64,000 bases of DNA from Paraflavitalea sp. CAU 1676 (lineage in GTDB: Bacteria; Bacteroidota; Bacteroidia; Chitinophagales; Chitinophagaceae): positions 930,001-994,000 of the forward strand of contig NZ_JARHUJ010000002.1 in NCBI RefSeq assembly GCF_029223285.1, written 5' to 3'. The notes below the pieces were generated by a model, which did no database searches, was not told the DNA's origin, and saw only the letters and a program-made list of their open reading frames with translations. Position 1 is the stretch's first letter; each line of letters starts with the position of its first letter. Positions 27,140 to 37,126 of this stretch are shown here, in pieces. The translations under genes and the position numbers were made by a program.

Positions 27140-28042
27140 ATGGACATGATCACCATCGTAATCCCCACCTACAACAGGGCCCTGGAATTGAAACGGTGCC
27201 TGGAAAGCATCCTTCCGCAAAGTTATGCAGGGTTGAAGGTGATCGTTGTAGATGATGCTTCTACCGACGCTACTCCCCAGCTGCTGGCTACGATGCAACG
27301 GGACCATGCAATCCTCCAGGTGATCCGCAACGAAAAGAATGCAGGCGTCAATTATTCCAGGAACCGGGGCATTGAACAGGCTTCCACCCCGTATATCCTG
27401 TTCCTCGACAGCGATGAACAATTGTTGCCGGGCGGTTTGCTCGAGATCATGGTAACCCTTCAGGCCAACCCGCACTGCCGTTTTTTTCTCTTTCTGCAGG
27501 CCGACCGCTGGAAGGCCTTCAGCAACAGCAACGCCATGAGGTCCGTTAGCTACCAGGACTGGATCTGCGAAACCATCAGCGGCGATTTCATCCACGTTGT
27601 AGACACTGCCGTCATGAAGAAATACCGCTTCTTCGAACAGTTCAGGATGTTTGAATACCTTAATTGGCTCCGCATCAAAAAAGAAACAGCGCCGCAATTG
27701 CTGAAGCCGGTGGTGGTGGCCGAACGGGAAACCGCCCGCCCCGATAGTTTAACGGTGAGCGCGCGGCTCAACAACCCCCGCGCCATCCAGGCCCAGTTTG
27801 AATCGAGGCAACTGTATTATACCCTGTACCATGATGATCTGCAACGTTACTACCAGCGCTCGCTGCGCTACCCTTTGCTGAAAACTGTTTTACTGGGGGT
27901 AGCCTGCAACCGGAAAGCCGAATGCAGAAGGCTCATCAGCAATGCCGGGAAGCTGCCTGTACGCCTGGCGGGCAGGTTGCTCACACTGCTACCCGCCACC
28001 TGGGTGCGAAAATCGATACTCCGTTATGCGGCCTTCAAATAA
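27140..28042 (+). CDS. glycosyltransferase family 2
   Basis: A 300-residue GT2 enzyme with the full N-terminal signature TIVIPTYNRALELKRCLES, VDDASTDATP and the metal site LFLDSDEQ near residues 90-98. The start could be the second Met, two codons in. Its 3' end overlaps the next gene by 17 nt. Confidence 0.85.
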   Translation: MDMITIVIPTYNRALELKRCLESILPQSYAGLKVIVVDDASTDATPQLLATMQRDHAILQVIRNEKNAGVNYSRNRGIEQASTPYILFLDSDEQLLPGGLLEIMVTLQANPHCRFFLFLQADRWKAFSNSNAMRSVSYQDWICETISGDFIHVVDTAVMKKYRFFEQFRMFEYLNWLRIKKETAPQLLKPVVVAERETARPDSLTVSARLNNPRAIQAQFESRQLYYTLYHDDLQRYYQRSLRYPLLKTVLLGVACNRKAECRRLISNAGKLPVRLAGRLLTLLPATWVRKSILRYAAFK

Positions 28043-29111
28043 CCCTGCAGCCTTGAAAAAGATCGTACACCTGAATTTTTCGCTGACGTCCGGGGGATCG
28101 GAAAACCTGCTGATAGACATCGCCAATGAACAGGCTCAATTCGCCAGCGTAACCATCATCATCATAAACAACAGGTACCAGGAAAACCTGTTGAACAGGA
28201 TCGACCGGGAAGTGCGCGTTCATACCCTCAACAGGCAGGAAGGCAACAAGCGGTCGATCCTTTTCCTGATCAGGCTATGGGCGCTGCTGTTACGGATACA
28301 GCCCACAGTGATCCACTGCCATCACCACGCGCTCATCCGGTTATTACCGGGCTTCCGGCAAAAGGCCGTACTGACGGCCCACTGCCTCGGCATAGCCACC
28401 GCGCATTTGAAAAAGTACAAGCAGGTATATTCCATTTCGGGCGCCGTTGCCCAGGATATCCGGCAGCGGTGTGGCATCGTAGCCCCGGTGGTACCCAACG
28501 GTATCCATTTTATTCAGGTGACCCAAAAACAGGATTACACGATAGACCGGAACAGAACGGTAAGGATCGTACAGGTGGGAAGACTGGTGCATTTAATAAA
28601 AGGGCAGGACCTGTTGTTGCAGGCGCTTCAACAGGTTGTAGCAGACAAACGCTACCAGCATACGACGGTGGAATTTATCGGCACGGGCCCCTCGCAAGAC
28701 TATCTCGAAGCAATGGTTCATACATTATCTCTGGAAGGGCATGTCCATTTTCCCGGCGAGCGATCGCGCCACTGGATCTACCAGCACCTTGGGTCTTACG
28801 ACCTGCTGGTGCAGCCTTCGCGCTCGGAAGGATTCGGACTCACCATTCTCGAGGGCATCGCAGCCGGGCTTCCCGTCATCGCTTCCAACCACGCCGGCCC
28901 GCGGGAGATACTGCAGGATATGCCTGGCTGTTATTTGTTCGAACCCGGCGATGTGGCTGCACTGTCGGCCTCGATCCGTAACCTGATCGACCATATACGC
29001 GAAAACGATGTGCAATCTAAATGCGAAACTTCCCGCACACTGGCTGGCCGGCAATATTCGATCCGCAACACCGCCAAAGAGTACCTAAGACATTATGCCA
29101 TGGATCTTTAA
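28026..29111 (+). CDS. glycosyltransferase family 4
   Basis: A 361-residue GT-B enzyme starting at 28026 inside the end of the previous gene; the longer frame from 27942 would overlap by 100 nt and is unlikely. The donor-site signature is EGFGLTILE (E-x7-E) followed by GIAAGLPVIASNHAGPREIL. The N-terminal half starts KKIVHLNFSLTSGGSENLL, typical of GT4 retaining enzymes with the GG(S/A)E loop. Confidence 0.87.
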   Translation: MRPSNNPAALKKIVHLNFSLTSGGSENLLIDIANEQAQFASVTIIIINNRYQENLLNRIDREVRVHTLNRQEGNKRSILFLIRLWALLLRIQPTVIHCHHHALIRLLPGFRQKAVLTAHCLGIATAHLKKYKQVYSISGAVAQDIRQRCGIVAPVVPNGIHFIQVTQKQDYTIDRNRTVRIVQVGRLVHLIKGQDLLLQALQQVVADKRYQHTTVEFIGTGPSQDYLEAMVHTLSLEGHVHFPGERSRHWIYQHLGSYDLLVQPSRSEGFGLTILEGIAAGLPVIASNHAGPREILQDMPGCYLFEPGDVAALSASIRNLIDHIRENDVQSKCETSRTLAGRQYSIRNTAKEYLRHYAMDL

Positions 29112-29130
29112 CTGAGTAAACCCCTTCACC

Positions 29131-30213
29131 ATGATACCCCGTTCCGTAGCCAAACACGTATTGCTGATAGGACCCGATCATAAAGACCACCGGGGTGGGA
29201 TAGGGGCCGTGATCGGTAACCACAAGGATCAGTATGAAGTGTTCAATTTCATTCCCAGCTTCAAACCGTACAAAAACAACTTGAGCAAATCGCTGTATTT
29301 CATCCGTCAGTTTATCAGGATCAGCATTCAACTAACCATGAACCGCGATATCCGTATTGTACACATCCATTCTTCGAAAGGGGGCAGCCTGTACCGGAAA
29401 CTGCTGGTGGCCTGCCTGGCCAAATTCATCTTCCGCAAAAAGACCATCAACCATATCCACACCGGCAACCTGGAGCGGTTTTATGATGGCAGCCGGCCGC
29501 TGGGCAAAAAGCTCATTCGATATTTTCTCCGCCTGAACGACGCCACCATTACAGTTTCGGATTCATTGAAGGATTATTGCGAAAGGGTTTTCCAGCTGCG
29601 ATCCGTGTATAAGATCAATAATATGGTAAGCTTCTTTGCCAACTATCCAACCGGCGTAACCATCGATAAGAAAGACCGGGTAAACCTTCTTTACCTGGGG
29701 TTGATAGACAAACATAAAGGGATCTTCGACCTGCTCACTGTGCTCGCGGAAAACAAAACCCTCCTGGCAGGAAAGGTGAAATTGTTTGTGGGCGGTAATG
29801 GCCAGGTAGCCCGGCTGCAGGAGATCATCGCAACCTACCACCTGGAAGGGCTTGCAGAATATGCAGGCTGGGTAACGGGCGCGCGGAAACATCAATTGCT
29901 GGAAACTGCCGACGTGTTTGTATTGCCGTCTTATTATGAAGGCATCCCCATGGCTATCCTGGAAGCCATGAGCTATGCAAAACCGGTGATCGCCACGCGG
30001 GTAGGGGGCATTCCCGAACTGGTGCAGCAGGACATCAACGGTTATCTCATCACGCCCGGCGATCATCCGGCCTTGCTGGAAGCGCTGATGTGCTATGTAA
30101 ATGATCGGTCGACCATTGGCCGACACGGCGCCTGCTCGGCCGGTATGGCTAAAAATTATGGCCCTGAAAAGATCATGCCTCAACTGGCAGCTATATACAC
30201 CACTTTATTATGA
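29131..30213 (+). CDS. glycosyltransferase family 4
   Basis: A 360-residue GT-B enzyme with the glycine-rich N-terminal motif DHRGGIGAVI, and donor-site EGIPMAILE (E-x7-E) followed by AMSYAKPVIATRVGGIPELV. Strong GT4 pattern throughout. Overlaps the heparinase-like gene by 4 nt. Confidence 0.9.
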   Translation: MIPRSVAKHVLLIGPDHKDHRGGIGAVIGNHKDQYEVFNFIPSFKPYKNNLSKSLYFIRQFIRISIQLTMNRDIRIVHIHSSKGGSLYRKLLVACLAKFIFRKKTINHIHTGNLERFYDGSRPLGKKLIRYFLRLNDATITVSDSLKDYCERVFQLRSVYKINNMVSFFANYPTGVTIDKKDRVNLLYLGLIDKHKGIFDLLTVLAENKTLLAGKVKLFVGGNGQVARLQEIIATYHLEGLAEYAGWVTGARKHQLLETADVFVLPSYYEGIPMAILEAMSYAKPVIATRVGGIPELVQQDINGYLITPGDHPALLEALMCYVNDRSTIGRHGACSAGMAKNYGPEKIMPQLAAIYTTLL

Positions 30214-32132
30214 ACACCTGGTATTTACAAAGGCTACGGTCCATGAACTGGCGCGAGCTGGTGTACAGGGCAGAACAGTGGGTACAGTCCCAATCGCTCA
30301 AAAAGGAAATGGGTACCCGGCATCCGGCATTAACCTGTATCAGCATCCCGAGTATACTGCCCTCTTTGCGGTACCGTCCTGTTATCGATCCTGCTTTCGA
30401 TGTGCTGGGCGTTCCCATCGACCCTGCCGCGATCGATAACTGGTCGTATGATGTGCTCACGAAGAAAACATTCCCGTCCCTGTATGCCAAAGAGATCAAC
30501 ATCAGGACCGATGAGCATGGCAGCGCCAAACATGTATGGGAAATGAACCGCATGCTGTTTTTGCCGCGCCTGGCGTTGCAATACCGGCAAACCGGCGATG
30601 TTCAGTACATCACGGTGATCATGCGCCTGATCAGCAGCTGGACAGTCCAGAACCCGTACCTCACCGGCATCAACTGGTACAGCAATATCGAGGTCAATAT
30701 CCGCCTCATCAACTGGTTCCTTACCTGGGAGATACTGCAACTGGAGGCCTTACAGGAAAGAGAACCTTTCGTGCACGAATTTGTGCAGGACATCTGGATA
30801 CCGTCCATCTACCAGCATTGTAAATTTTCTCATAGTCACCCCTCCCTGCATTCATCGGCCAACAATCACCTTATTGCAGAATATGCAGGCCTGTTCATTG
30901 CTTCGGCCAAGTGGTATTTTCCCGGCAGCAGCGAAGCGTGGCATTTGCAGGCCCGGCTGGGACTCGAGCAGGAGATACAGCGCCAGCATTCGGCCAATGG
31001 CGTCAATAAAGAAGAAGCGGCAGAATACATCCAGTTCATCACCGACTTCCTGTTGTTATCGATGGTGGTGGGTGACCGCATCTTAAAACCTTTCTCTGCC
31101 CAATACAAGAACACCTTCAGCAATATCCTGCATTATATCCGGGAGCTGCTCACCATCAACGGGCAATTTCCCAAATACGGCGATGAAGACGACGGACGTG
31201 TGTTTGCCCTCAATACGGCACTGCACGATAACAACTTCCAATCTCTGCTCGAATCGGGCGCCATCTATTTCACCGACCCCATGCTGGCCACAGGCGCTAC
31301 GGAACCGGATCAAAAGAACCGGCTGCTCTTTGGCGAAGCCGCCGTGCATACGCTGGTAGCCCTGGAACCAGCCGGAAACCGTCGCGGCAGCAAATTCTAC
31401 CCGGAGGAAGGTCATTTCATCTTCAGAAAACAGGACGAGGATGGCCGGGAGATCTACTGCCACTTCGATGCAGCGCCTCTGGGCTACCTGTCGATAGCCG
31501 CTCACGGGCACGCCGATGCGCTCTCCTTCGTATTGTACGTGGATGGCCAGCCTGTGTTCGTGGACCCCGGCACTTATTGCTACCATACCAATGCCGAATG
31601 GCGTCGCTATTTTGTAAGCACCAGGGCCCACAACACGATCTGCATCAATGGCCTGGATCAGGCACATTTCGTTGGCCCCACGCTCTGGCTCAACCATTAC
31701 CGAACTACCGTGCAGGACTACCAGCTATCTGACGACTACGATTTTGTGGTGGCCCGCCACAACGGGTATAAGAAGGCCCATGTATTACATACCCGCAAGC
31801 TGGAATTCGATAAACCAGCCAACCGGATCCTCATCACAGACCATATCACCAATACCACCGGCAGGAACGGCACCCTGGAAATGCCTTTCCACCTGCATCC
31901 CGGCACCCGCTATTCGATAGAAGGTTGCCAGGCTACGCTGACAACCGGCGGCCGGAACATCGTGGTGAAACTCGATGACCAGTTGCAATGGACCGTAGTG
32001 GAAGCTCAATCCGACCCCTTCCTGGGATGGTATTCGGAATCATTTTACCGCAAAACACCGGCTCCCGTGTTCATGGGCACCCTGCACATGAACCAATCGC
32101 TGGTATTGAAAACAGAATTATTGATCAGCTAA
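30210..32132 (+). CDS. heparinase II/III-family protein (uronate polysaccharide lyase-like)
   Basis: A 640-residue protein without an evident signal peptide. The N-terminal ~370 residues are the alpha-helical toroid (HPSLHSSANNHLIAEYAGLF near 210-229, holding the conserved Asn-His). The C-terminal beta-sandwich (~390-620) carries HGHADALSF and DPGTYCYHT, the His and Tyr typical of heparinase II/III and alginate-lyase PL families. Members occur inside exopolysaccharide operons, where they may trim or edit the polymer. The next gene encodes a GDP-mannose dehydrogenase-like enzyme, consistent with a uronic-acid polymer as substrate. Confidence 0.88.
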   Translation: MNTWYLQRLRSMNWRELVYRAEQWVQSQSLKKEMGTRHPALTCISIPSILPSLRYRPVIDPAFDVLGVPIDPAAIDNWSYDVLTKKTFPSLYAKEINIRTDEHGSAKHVWEMNRMLFLPRLALQYRQTGDVQYITVIMRLISSWTVQNPYLTGINWYSNIEVNIRLINWFLTWEILQLEALQEREPFVHEFVQDIWIPSIYQHCKFSHSHPSLHSSANNHLIAEYAGLFIASAKWYFPGSSEAWHLQARLGLEQEIQRQHSANGVNKEEAAEYIQFITDFLLLSMVVGDRILKPFSAQYKNTFSNILHYIRELLTINGQFPKYGDEDDGRVFALNTALHDNNFQSLLESGAIYFTDPMLATGATEPDQKNRLLFGEAAVHTLVALEPAGNRRGSKFYPEEGHFIFRKQDEDGREIYCHFDAAPLGYLSIAAHGHADALSFVLYVDGQPVFVDPGTYCYHTNAEWRRYFVSTRAHNTICINGLDQAHFVGPTLWLNHYRTTVQDYQLSDDYDFVVARHNGYKKAHVLHTRKLEFDKPANRILITDHITNTTGRNGTLEMPFHLHPGTRYSIEGCQATLTTGGRNIVVKLDDQLQWTVVEAQSDPFLGWYSESFYRKTPAPVFMGTLHMNQSLVLKTELLIS

Positions 32133-32149
32133 CTCATAAATCATACTGT

Positions 32150-33460
32150 ATGAACATCAGCGTATTCGGATTGGGCTATGTAGGTTGCGTGAGCGTAGGC
32201 TGCCTGGCTAAAAATGGTCACAACGTGATCGGGGTCGATGTAAGCGAGATCAAGGTGAAACAGATCAACAGTGGTCTGGCCACGATCATCGAGAAAGACA
32301 TCGATATCATCATCCAGGAAGAACATTCCCGCAAAAAGATCGTCGCCACCACCGACTATGCATCGGCCATCCTGAAAACGGATGTTTCGATCGTAGCGGT
32401 TGGCACGCCCACCGGGCTGAACGGACACCTGAACCTTTCTTACATTTTTGATGTAGCCGATCACTTTGGCAAAGTGATCAAAAAGAAAAAGACCTTCCAT
32501 GTCATCGCCATCCGCTCTACGGTGTTGCCGGGCACTGCGGAAAAGTTTGCCAGGATCATCGAACACAGCTCCGGCAAAAAGAACAATACCGACTTCGCCG
32601 TGGTATCGAATCCTGAATTCCTGCGCGAGGGAACGGCCGTGTATGACTATTACCATCCCCCCATTACCCTCATCGGGGCATCGAACAGCAAGGCGGCCGA
32701 TATCATCGTGTCCTTGTACAGTCAGTTGCCGGGCGAGGTGATCGTAACGGATATCCAGGTGGCCGAGATCATGAAATATGTGAACAACTCTTTCCACGCA
32801 CTTAAGATCGCCTTTGCCAATGAAGTGGGTAATATCTGCAGCGCCATGAAGATCGATTCGCATAAGGTGATGGAGATCTTTTGCACCGACCACGAACTAA
32901 ACATTTCCAGCTGTTACCTGAAACCCGGGTTTGCCTACGGCGGCTCCTGCCTGCCCAAGGACCTGAAAGGACTGCAGACCCTGGCCCATGACCTGTATGT
33001 GCGCGTGCCCGTGATAGAGAGCATCGACAAAACGAATGAACTGCAGATCGCCCGCGCGATCGAGCTGATCCAGAACACCGGAAAACGGCGGATCGCTTTT
33101 CTGGGTATCAGTTTTAAGCCGGGCACCGACGACCTGCGCAGCTCGCCCGCCGTTACCATTGCCGAAGCGCTGATCGGCAAGGGATACGATGTAAAGATCT
33201 ACGATAAAAATGTGAATCTATCCAAACTGAACGGGGCCAACCGCGAGTACATCGATATCCATATTCCCCATTTATCCAAACTGATGGTGAACCAGCTCGG
33301 TGAACTGATCGATGATGTAGATGTGATCATCGTCTCGAACCGGGAAGCAGAATACGTGGATGTGCTGCTGGAAACAGAATCCTCGGCCATCATCATCGAT
33401 ATGGTCCGGTTGCCGGATCCTATCCGGCTCAGAAGGAATTATGTAGGCATCAACTGGTAA
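32150..33460 (+). CDS. nucleotide-sugar (GDP-mannose/UDP-glucose) 6-dehydrogenase, AlgD-like
   Basis: A 436-residue enzyme from the ATG at 32150. It oxidises a nucleotide hexose twice to the uronic acid with NAD. The Rossmann motif is FGLGYVG at 6-12. The catalytic cysteine is Cys267 in KPGFAYGGSCLPKDLKGL, very close in position and context to Cys268 of Pseudomonas AlgD. The C-terminal domain has LGISFKPGTDDLRSSP. Resemblance to AlgD is stronger than to Ugd, so GDP-mannuronate is the more likely product. Confidence 0.87.
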   Translation: MNISVFGLGYVGCVSVGCLAKNGHNVIGVDVSEIKVKQINSGLATIIEKDIDIIIQEEHSRKKIVATTDYASAILKTDVSIVAVGTPTGLNGHLNLSYIFDVADHFGKVIKKKKTFHVIAIRSTVLPGTAEKFARIIEHSSGKKNNTDFAVVSNPEFLREGTAVYDYYHPPITLIGASNSKAADIIVSLYSQLPGEVIVTDIQVAEIMKYVNNSFHALKIAFANEVGNICSAMKIDSHKVMEIFCTDHELNISSCYLKPGFAYGGSCLPKDLKGLQTLAHDLYVRVPVIESIDKTNELQIARAIELIQNTGKRRIAFLGISFKPGTDDLRSSPAVTIAEALIGKGYDVKIYDKNVNLSKLNGANREYIDIHIPHLSKLMVNQLGELIDDVDVIIVSNREAEYVDVLLETESSAIIIDMVRLPDPIRLRRNYVGINW

Positions 33461-33470
33461 ATCCCCCAAC

Positions 33471-34694
33471 ATGCTCAATGGTAAACATATACTCATTATA
33501 GTGGAAAATCTGCCGGTTCCTTTCGACAGAAGGGTATGGCAGGAGGCGAGCACCCTGACCGAACAGGGCGCCCGGGTGTCGGTGATCTGCCCCAAGATGA
33601 AAGGATACACCCGTTCCTTCGAATGTATCGACGGCATCGATATCTACCGGCATCCGCTGCCCTGGGAAGCTTCGGGTGCATTGGGTTACCTGCTGGAGTA
33701 TTCTACGGCCTTGTTCTGGGAGTTCCTCCTATGCTGGAAGATCTATTTCAAGAAACGTTTTCACGTAATACAGGGCTGTAACCCGCCCGACCTGATCTTC
33801 CTGGTGGCGCTGTTCTTTAAACCGCTGGGCGTAAAGTATATTTTCGACCACCATGATGTAAACCCGGAGCTCTTCATGGCGAAATACGGAAGGAAGGGTT
33901 TGTTGTACAAGGCACTGCTGCTGATGGAGCGGTGGACCTTTGCGGCGGCCGATTACAGCATCGCCACCAATGAATCGTACAAAGAGATCGCCATCCGCCG
34001 CGGAAAAATGCCGGCGCACAAAGTGGCCATCGTGAGGAGCGGTCCACGGCTCGACCGCCTGAAACTCACTGCCGGCCATCCTCAATACAAGCGCGGGCGT
34101 TCTTTCCTCGTAGGATATATCGGCGTTATAGGCGCCCAGGAGGGGTTGGATCTCCTGCTCGACTCCGTGGCTAAGATCGTTGCCCAACGCCAGGATATCC
34201 AGTTTGCCATCATCGGCGATGGTACCGAGCTGGAAAAGATCAAACAACTGTCAACGGCGCAGCAACTTGACGGGTTCATTGATTTTTATGGGCGGGTAAA
34301 CGACGACACCATGGTCGACATTCTCAATACAGCCGACGTATGCGTGAATCCCGACAGGCCTACGGAGATGAACAACCTGTCTACCATGAACAAGATCATG
34401 GAGTATATGGCCCTGCAAAAACCCATTGTACAATATGACCTCAAGGAGGGCCGGTTCTCGGCCGGTGAGGCATCCTTATATGCTACTGATACCAGCGACT
34501 TTGCCGATAAGATCACCTGGCTGCTCGACCATCCGGAGGAGCGGGCAAGGAGGGGAGCGTTTGGTTATGACAAAGTGATCCATGAATTATCCTGGGATTT
34601 TGAAAGCCGTAAACTGGTGAGCTTTTACGGCCGGATACTGTCCAGCAAAAAGATGTTCCTGAAAGAAGGGGGCATACATAGCAATCCTGTATGA
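33471..34694 (+). CDS. glycosyltransferase family 4 (WbuB-like)
   Basis: A 407-residue GT-B enzyme. It begins with the loop LPVPFDRRVWQEASTL and contains FDHHDVNPELF in the middle of the N-terminal half, a pattern of GT4 enzymes near WbuB. The donor region is VCVNPDRPTEMNNLSTMNKIMEYM split across ~290-313, with LQKPIVQYDL after it. It overlaps the initiating transferase gene by 4 nt, so it may add the second sugar. Confidence 0.87.
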   Translation: MLNGKHILIIVENLPVPFDRRVWQEASTLTEQGARVSVICPKMKGYTRSFECIDGIDIYRHPLPWEASGALGYLLEYSTALFWEFLLCWKIYFKKRFHVIQGCNPPDLIFLVALFFKPLGVKYIFDHHDVNPELFMAKYGRKGLLYKALLLMERWTFAAADYSIATNESYKEIAIRRGKMPAHKVAIVRSGPRLDRLKLTAGHPQYKRGRSFLVGYIGVIGAQEGLDLLLDSVAKIVAQRQDIQFAIIGDGTELEKIKQLSTAQQLDGFIDFYGRVNDDTMVDILNTADVCVNPDRPTEMNNLSTMNKIMEYMALQKPIVQYDLKEGRFSAGEASLYATDTSDFADKITWLLDHPEERARRGAFGYDKVIHELSWDFESRKLVSFYGRILSSKKMFLKEGGIHSNPV

Positions 34695-36076
34695 ACACAT
34701 ATTTCAGAAAATTGATCAGGGCCTGCGTAGTGTTCCTGGACCTGCTTTCGCTGAACGCATCGCTGGTCTTGAGCGAATTGCTGTTCAGAACCATTTCGGC
34801 CACAGCAACAACGGCATACGTGTATTTCTGGGTATGGATGAACATCAGCTGGCTACTGGTAACCTGGATATGCAGTGTATACCATGAAAAACATATTTTC
34901 TCTTTCGAATCACTGTCGCGGCTCACGATGCGGGCGTACTTCTACTGGCTGGTGCTGGTGCTGGTATACCTGTTCTTCGCCCGGCAGTTTGAGCTTTCCC
35001 GACTGTATATTGCCGGCGCCCTGATCATCTTCGGGGTACTGTTGCTGCTGAACCGTTTCCTGCTGCTGATCCTATGGTCTTATTTCAAGCACCATCCTTT
35101 TATGGAACGCAAAGTGATGATCATCGGGTACAACAACATGGCCAAGAAACTGGCCTCCTACCTCGAGGAGGGCATGAATACCGAGATCGTAGGTTTTTGT
35201 GAAGAAGCTGAAAATGTAAATGAGCTGTCCAACTATCCGATCCTGGACTCGGTCAGCAATTCAATCGTGGCTTCGCGGCAGCACCAGGTTACGGAGATCT
35301 ATTCCACCATTGCCCCCGAACACAATGCAGGCATCTACCGGCTGATGCAGGATGCGGACCAGGCCTGTATCCATTTCCGCATCATTCCCGACCTGAGCTA
35401 TTTCGTAAAACGTACCGTGCACATCAATTACCTCAAGGATATACCGGTGCTTTCGTTGCGGCAGGAACCGCTGAGCGATGAAGGGAACCGGCTCCGGAAA
35501 AGATGTTTCGATATTGTCATCAGCTTACTGGTTACCATCTTTTTGCTTTCCTGGATGGTGCCCCTGCTGGGCATGCTCATCTGCCTCGAATCGGGCGGGC
35601 CCATATTCTTCAAACAACCGCGTACCGGCAGGAACAAAAAATCCTTCAACTGCCTCAAGTTCCGCAGCATGAGGGAAAACAAAGATGCGCACCTGAAATC
35701 GGCCACGGTCGATGACAACCGTTTCACCCGCATTGGCCGGTTCATGCGCCGGCACAACCTCGACGAATTTCCTCAATTCATCAATGTATTGAAAGGGGAT
35801 ATGAGTGTGGTGGGTCCACGCCCGCATATGCTGAAACATACCGATGATTTCTCGAGGCTGATCGACAAATACATGGTGCGCCAATTCCTGAAACCCGGTA
35901 TTACGGGCTGGGCGCAAGTACATGGCTACCGCGGCGAGATCAGGACCGTGGAACAGATCCGGGAACGGGTAGACTATGATATCTGGTATATGGAGAACTG
36001 GGGATTGTGGCTCGATGTGCGGATCATGTTCATGACTGTTCTCCATATGTTCACCGGCGACAAGAATGCTTTCTGA
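34691..36076 (+). CDS. polyprenyl-phosphate hexose-1-phosphate transferase (WcaJ-type)
   Basis: A 461-residue initiating transferase that loads the first sugar phosphate onto undecaprenyl phosphate. The N-terminal half has four membrane helices (to ~residue 125) and a CoA-binding-like Rossmann domain (VMIIGYNNMAKKLASYLEE). The C-terminal bacterial sugar transferase domain (~260-461) begins KRCFDIVISLL and has FKQPRTGRNKKSFNCLKFRSM, RRHNLDEFPQFINVLKGDMS and VVGPRP. Full length for the family. Confidence 0.93.
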   Translation: MNTYFRKLIRACVVFLDLLSLNASLVLSELLFRTISATATTAYVYFWVWMNISWLLVTWICSVYHEKHIFSFESLSRLTMRAYFYWLVLVLVYLFFARQFELSRLYIAGALIIFGVLLLLNRFLLLILWSYFKHHPFMERKVMIIGYNNMAKKLASYLEEGMNTEIVGFCEEAENVNELSNYPILDSVSNSIVASRQHQVTEIYSTIAPEHNAGIYRLMQDADQACIHFRIIPDLSYFVKRTVHINYLKDIPVLSLRQEPLSDEGNRLRKRCFDIVISLLVTIFLLSWMVPLLGMLICLESGGPIFFKQPRTGRNKKSFNCLKFRSMRENKDAHLKSATVDDNRFTRIGRFMRRHNLDEFPQFINVLKGDMSVVGPRPHMLKHTDDFSRLIDKYMVRQFLKPGITGWAQVHGYRGEIRTVEQIRERVDYDIWYMENWGLWLDVRIMFMTVLHMFTGDKNAF

Positions 36077-36106
36077 TTTTATCAACTATCAAATGCACGG
36101 CTGTTT

Positions 36107-37126
36107 ATGAGCGATCGTATTCCACTATCACCTCCCGTCATCGAGCCCCTGCAGGCTGCCGCGTCCAGGCCGTTGTGGTCGGTGATGATACCCGCCTACA
36201 ATTGCATCACTTACCTGCGCCAAACCATGGAAAGCGTGCTGCGGCAGGATCCGGGACGGGAGAAAATGCAGATTGAAGTGGTTGATGACGGTAGCACCGA
36301 TGGCGACGTGGAGGCCCTGGTGCAGGAAGTAGGAAAGGGCCGTATCGGATTCTTCAGGCAGGAAAAGAACCGGGGCAGCCTGCGCAATTTCGAGACCTGC
36401 CTCAACCGATCGAAAGGTTACCTGGTGCATCTTTTACATGGAGACGACCTGGTGCTGGACGGTTTTTACACGGAAATGGAAAAGATGTTTCACCAGTTTC
36501 CGCAGATCGGCGCTGGGTTCACCAGGTACCGGTATATCGACCACGCGGGTACGATGACACTTCCCGGACCCGTGCTACTGGAACAGCCAGGCATCATTAA
36601 AGATTTCCTGTCACAGATTGCCCAAAAGCAAATGGTACAGGCAGTAGCGATGGTTGTAAAAAGGGAAGTATATGAACAGCTGGGAAGTTTTTTTGCGGTT
36701 CATTATGGCGAAGACTGGGAAATGTGGATCCGCATCGCGGCCCATTACGAAGTAGCCTATTCGCCGGCCTGCCTGGCGGTGTACAGGGGCGGCCAGGGGC
36801 ATGCAGCCAGCATCACCAGCAGTTTCCTGAGTACGGGCCAGAATATCCGCGACATCACCAAAGTGATCGACATCGTACAAAGCTACCTGCCCCGTGAAAA
36901 AAGAAGGGTATTGAAGAAACTGGCCAGGATGAACTTCTCCCGGCATTATGCCAAGGCCTCGCACAACATCTATCACTACAACCCGAAGGCTGCCTTCGTG
37001 CAGGCCAACGGAGCACTGAAGATGAATCAGAACATCAAAACTGTTTACTGGGTGGTGAAACTATACCTGCTTCATTGCCGCAAACTCATATCAACTTTCA
37101 ATTACTCACTATGGCAGACGAAATAA
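36107..37126 (+). CDS. glycosyltransferase family 2
   Basis: A 339-residue GT2 enzyme with SVMIPAYNCITYLRQTMESVL, VVDDGSTDGD and LLHGDDLVLDGF as the metal site. It starts 30 nt after the WcaJ-type gene and overlaps the ABC permease start by 16 nt. The C-terminal ~100 residues are basic and helical. Confidence 0.86.
   Translation: MSDRIPLSPPVIEPLQAAASRPLWSVMIPAYNCITYLRQTMESVLRQDPGREKMQIEVVDDGSTDGDVEALVQEVGKGRIGFFRQEKNRGSLRNFETCLNRSKGYLVHLLHGDDLVLDGFYTEMEKMFHQFPQIGAGFTRYRYIDHAGTMTLPGPVLLEQPGIIKDFLSQIAQKQMVQAVAMVVKREVYEQLGSFFAVHYGEDWEMWIRIAAHYEVAYSPACLAVYRGGQGHAASITSSFLSTGQNIRDITKVIDIVQSYLPREKRRVLKKLARMNFSRHYAKASHNIYHYNPKAAFVQANGALKMNQNIKTVYWVVKLYLLHCRKLISTFNYSLWQTK

Noticed and set aside
26645-27697. 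350-codon minus-strand frame opposite two GT2 genes
   Set aside because: Both + strand frames carry GT2 motifs and operon overlaps; the minus frame has none.
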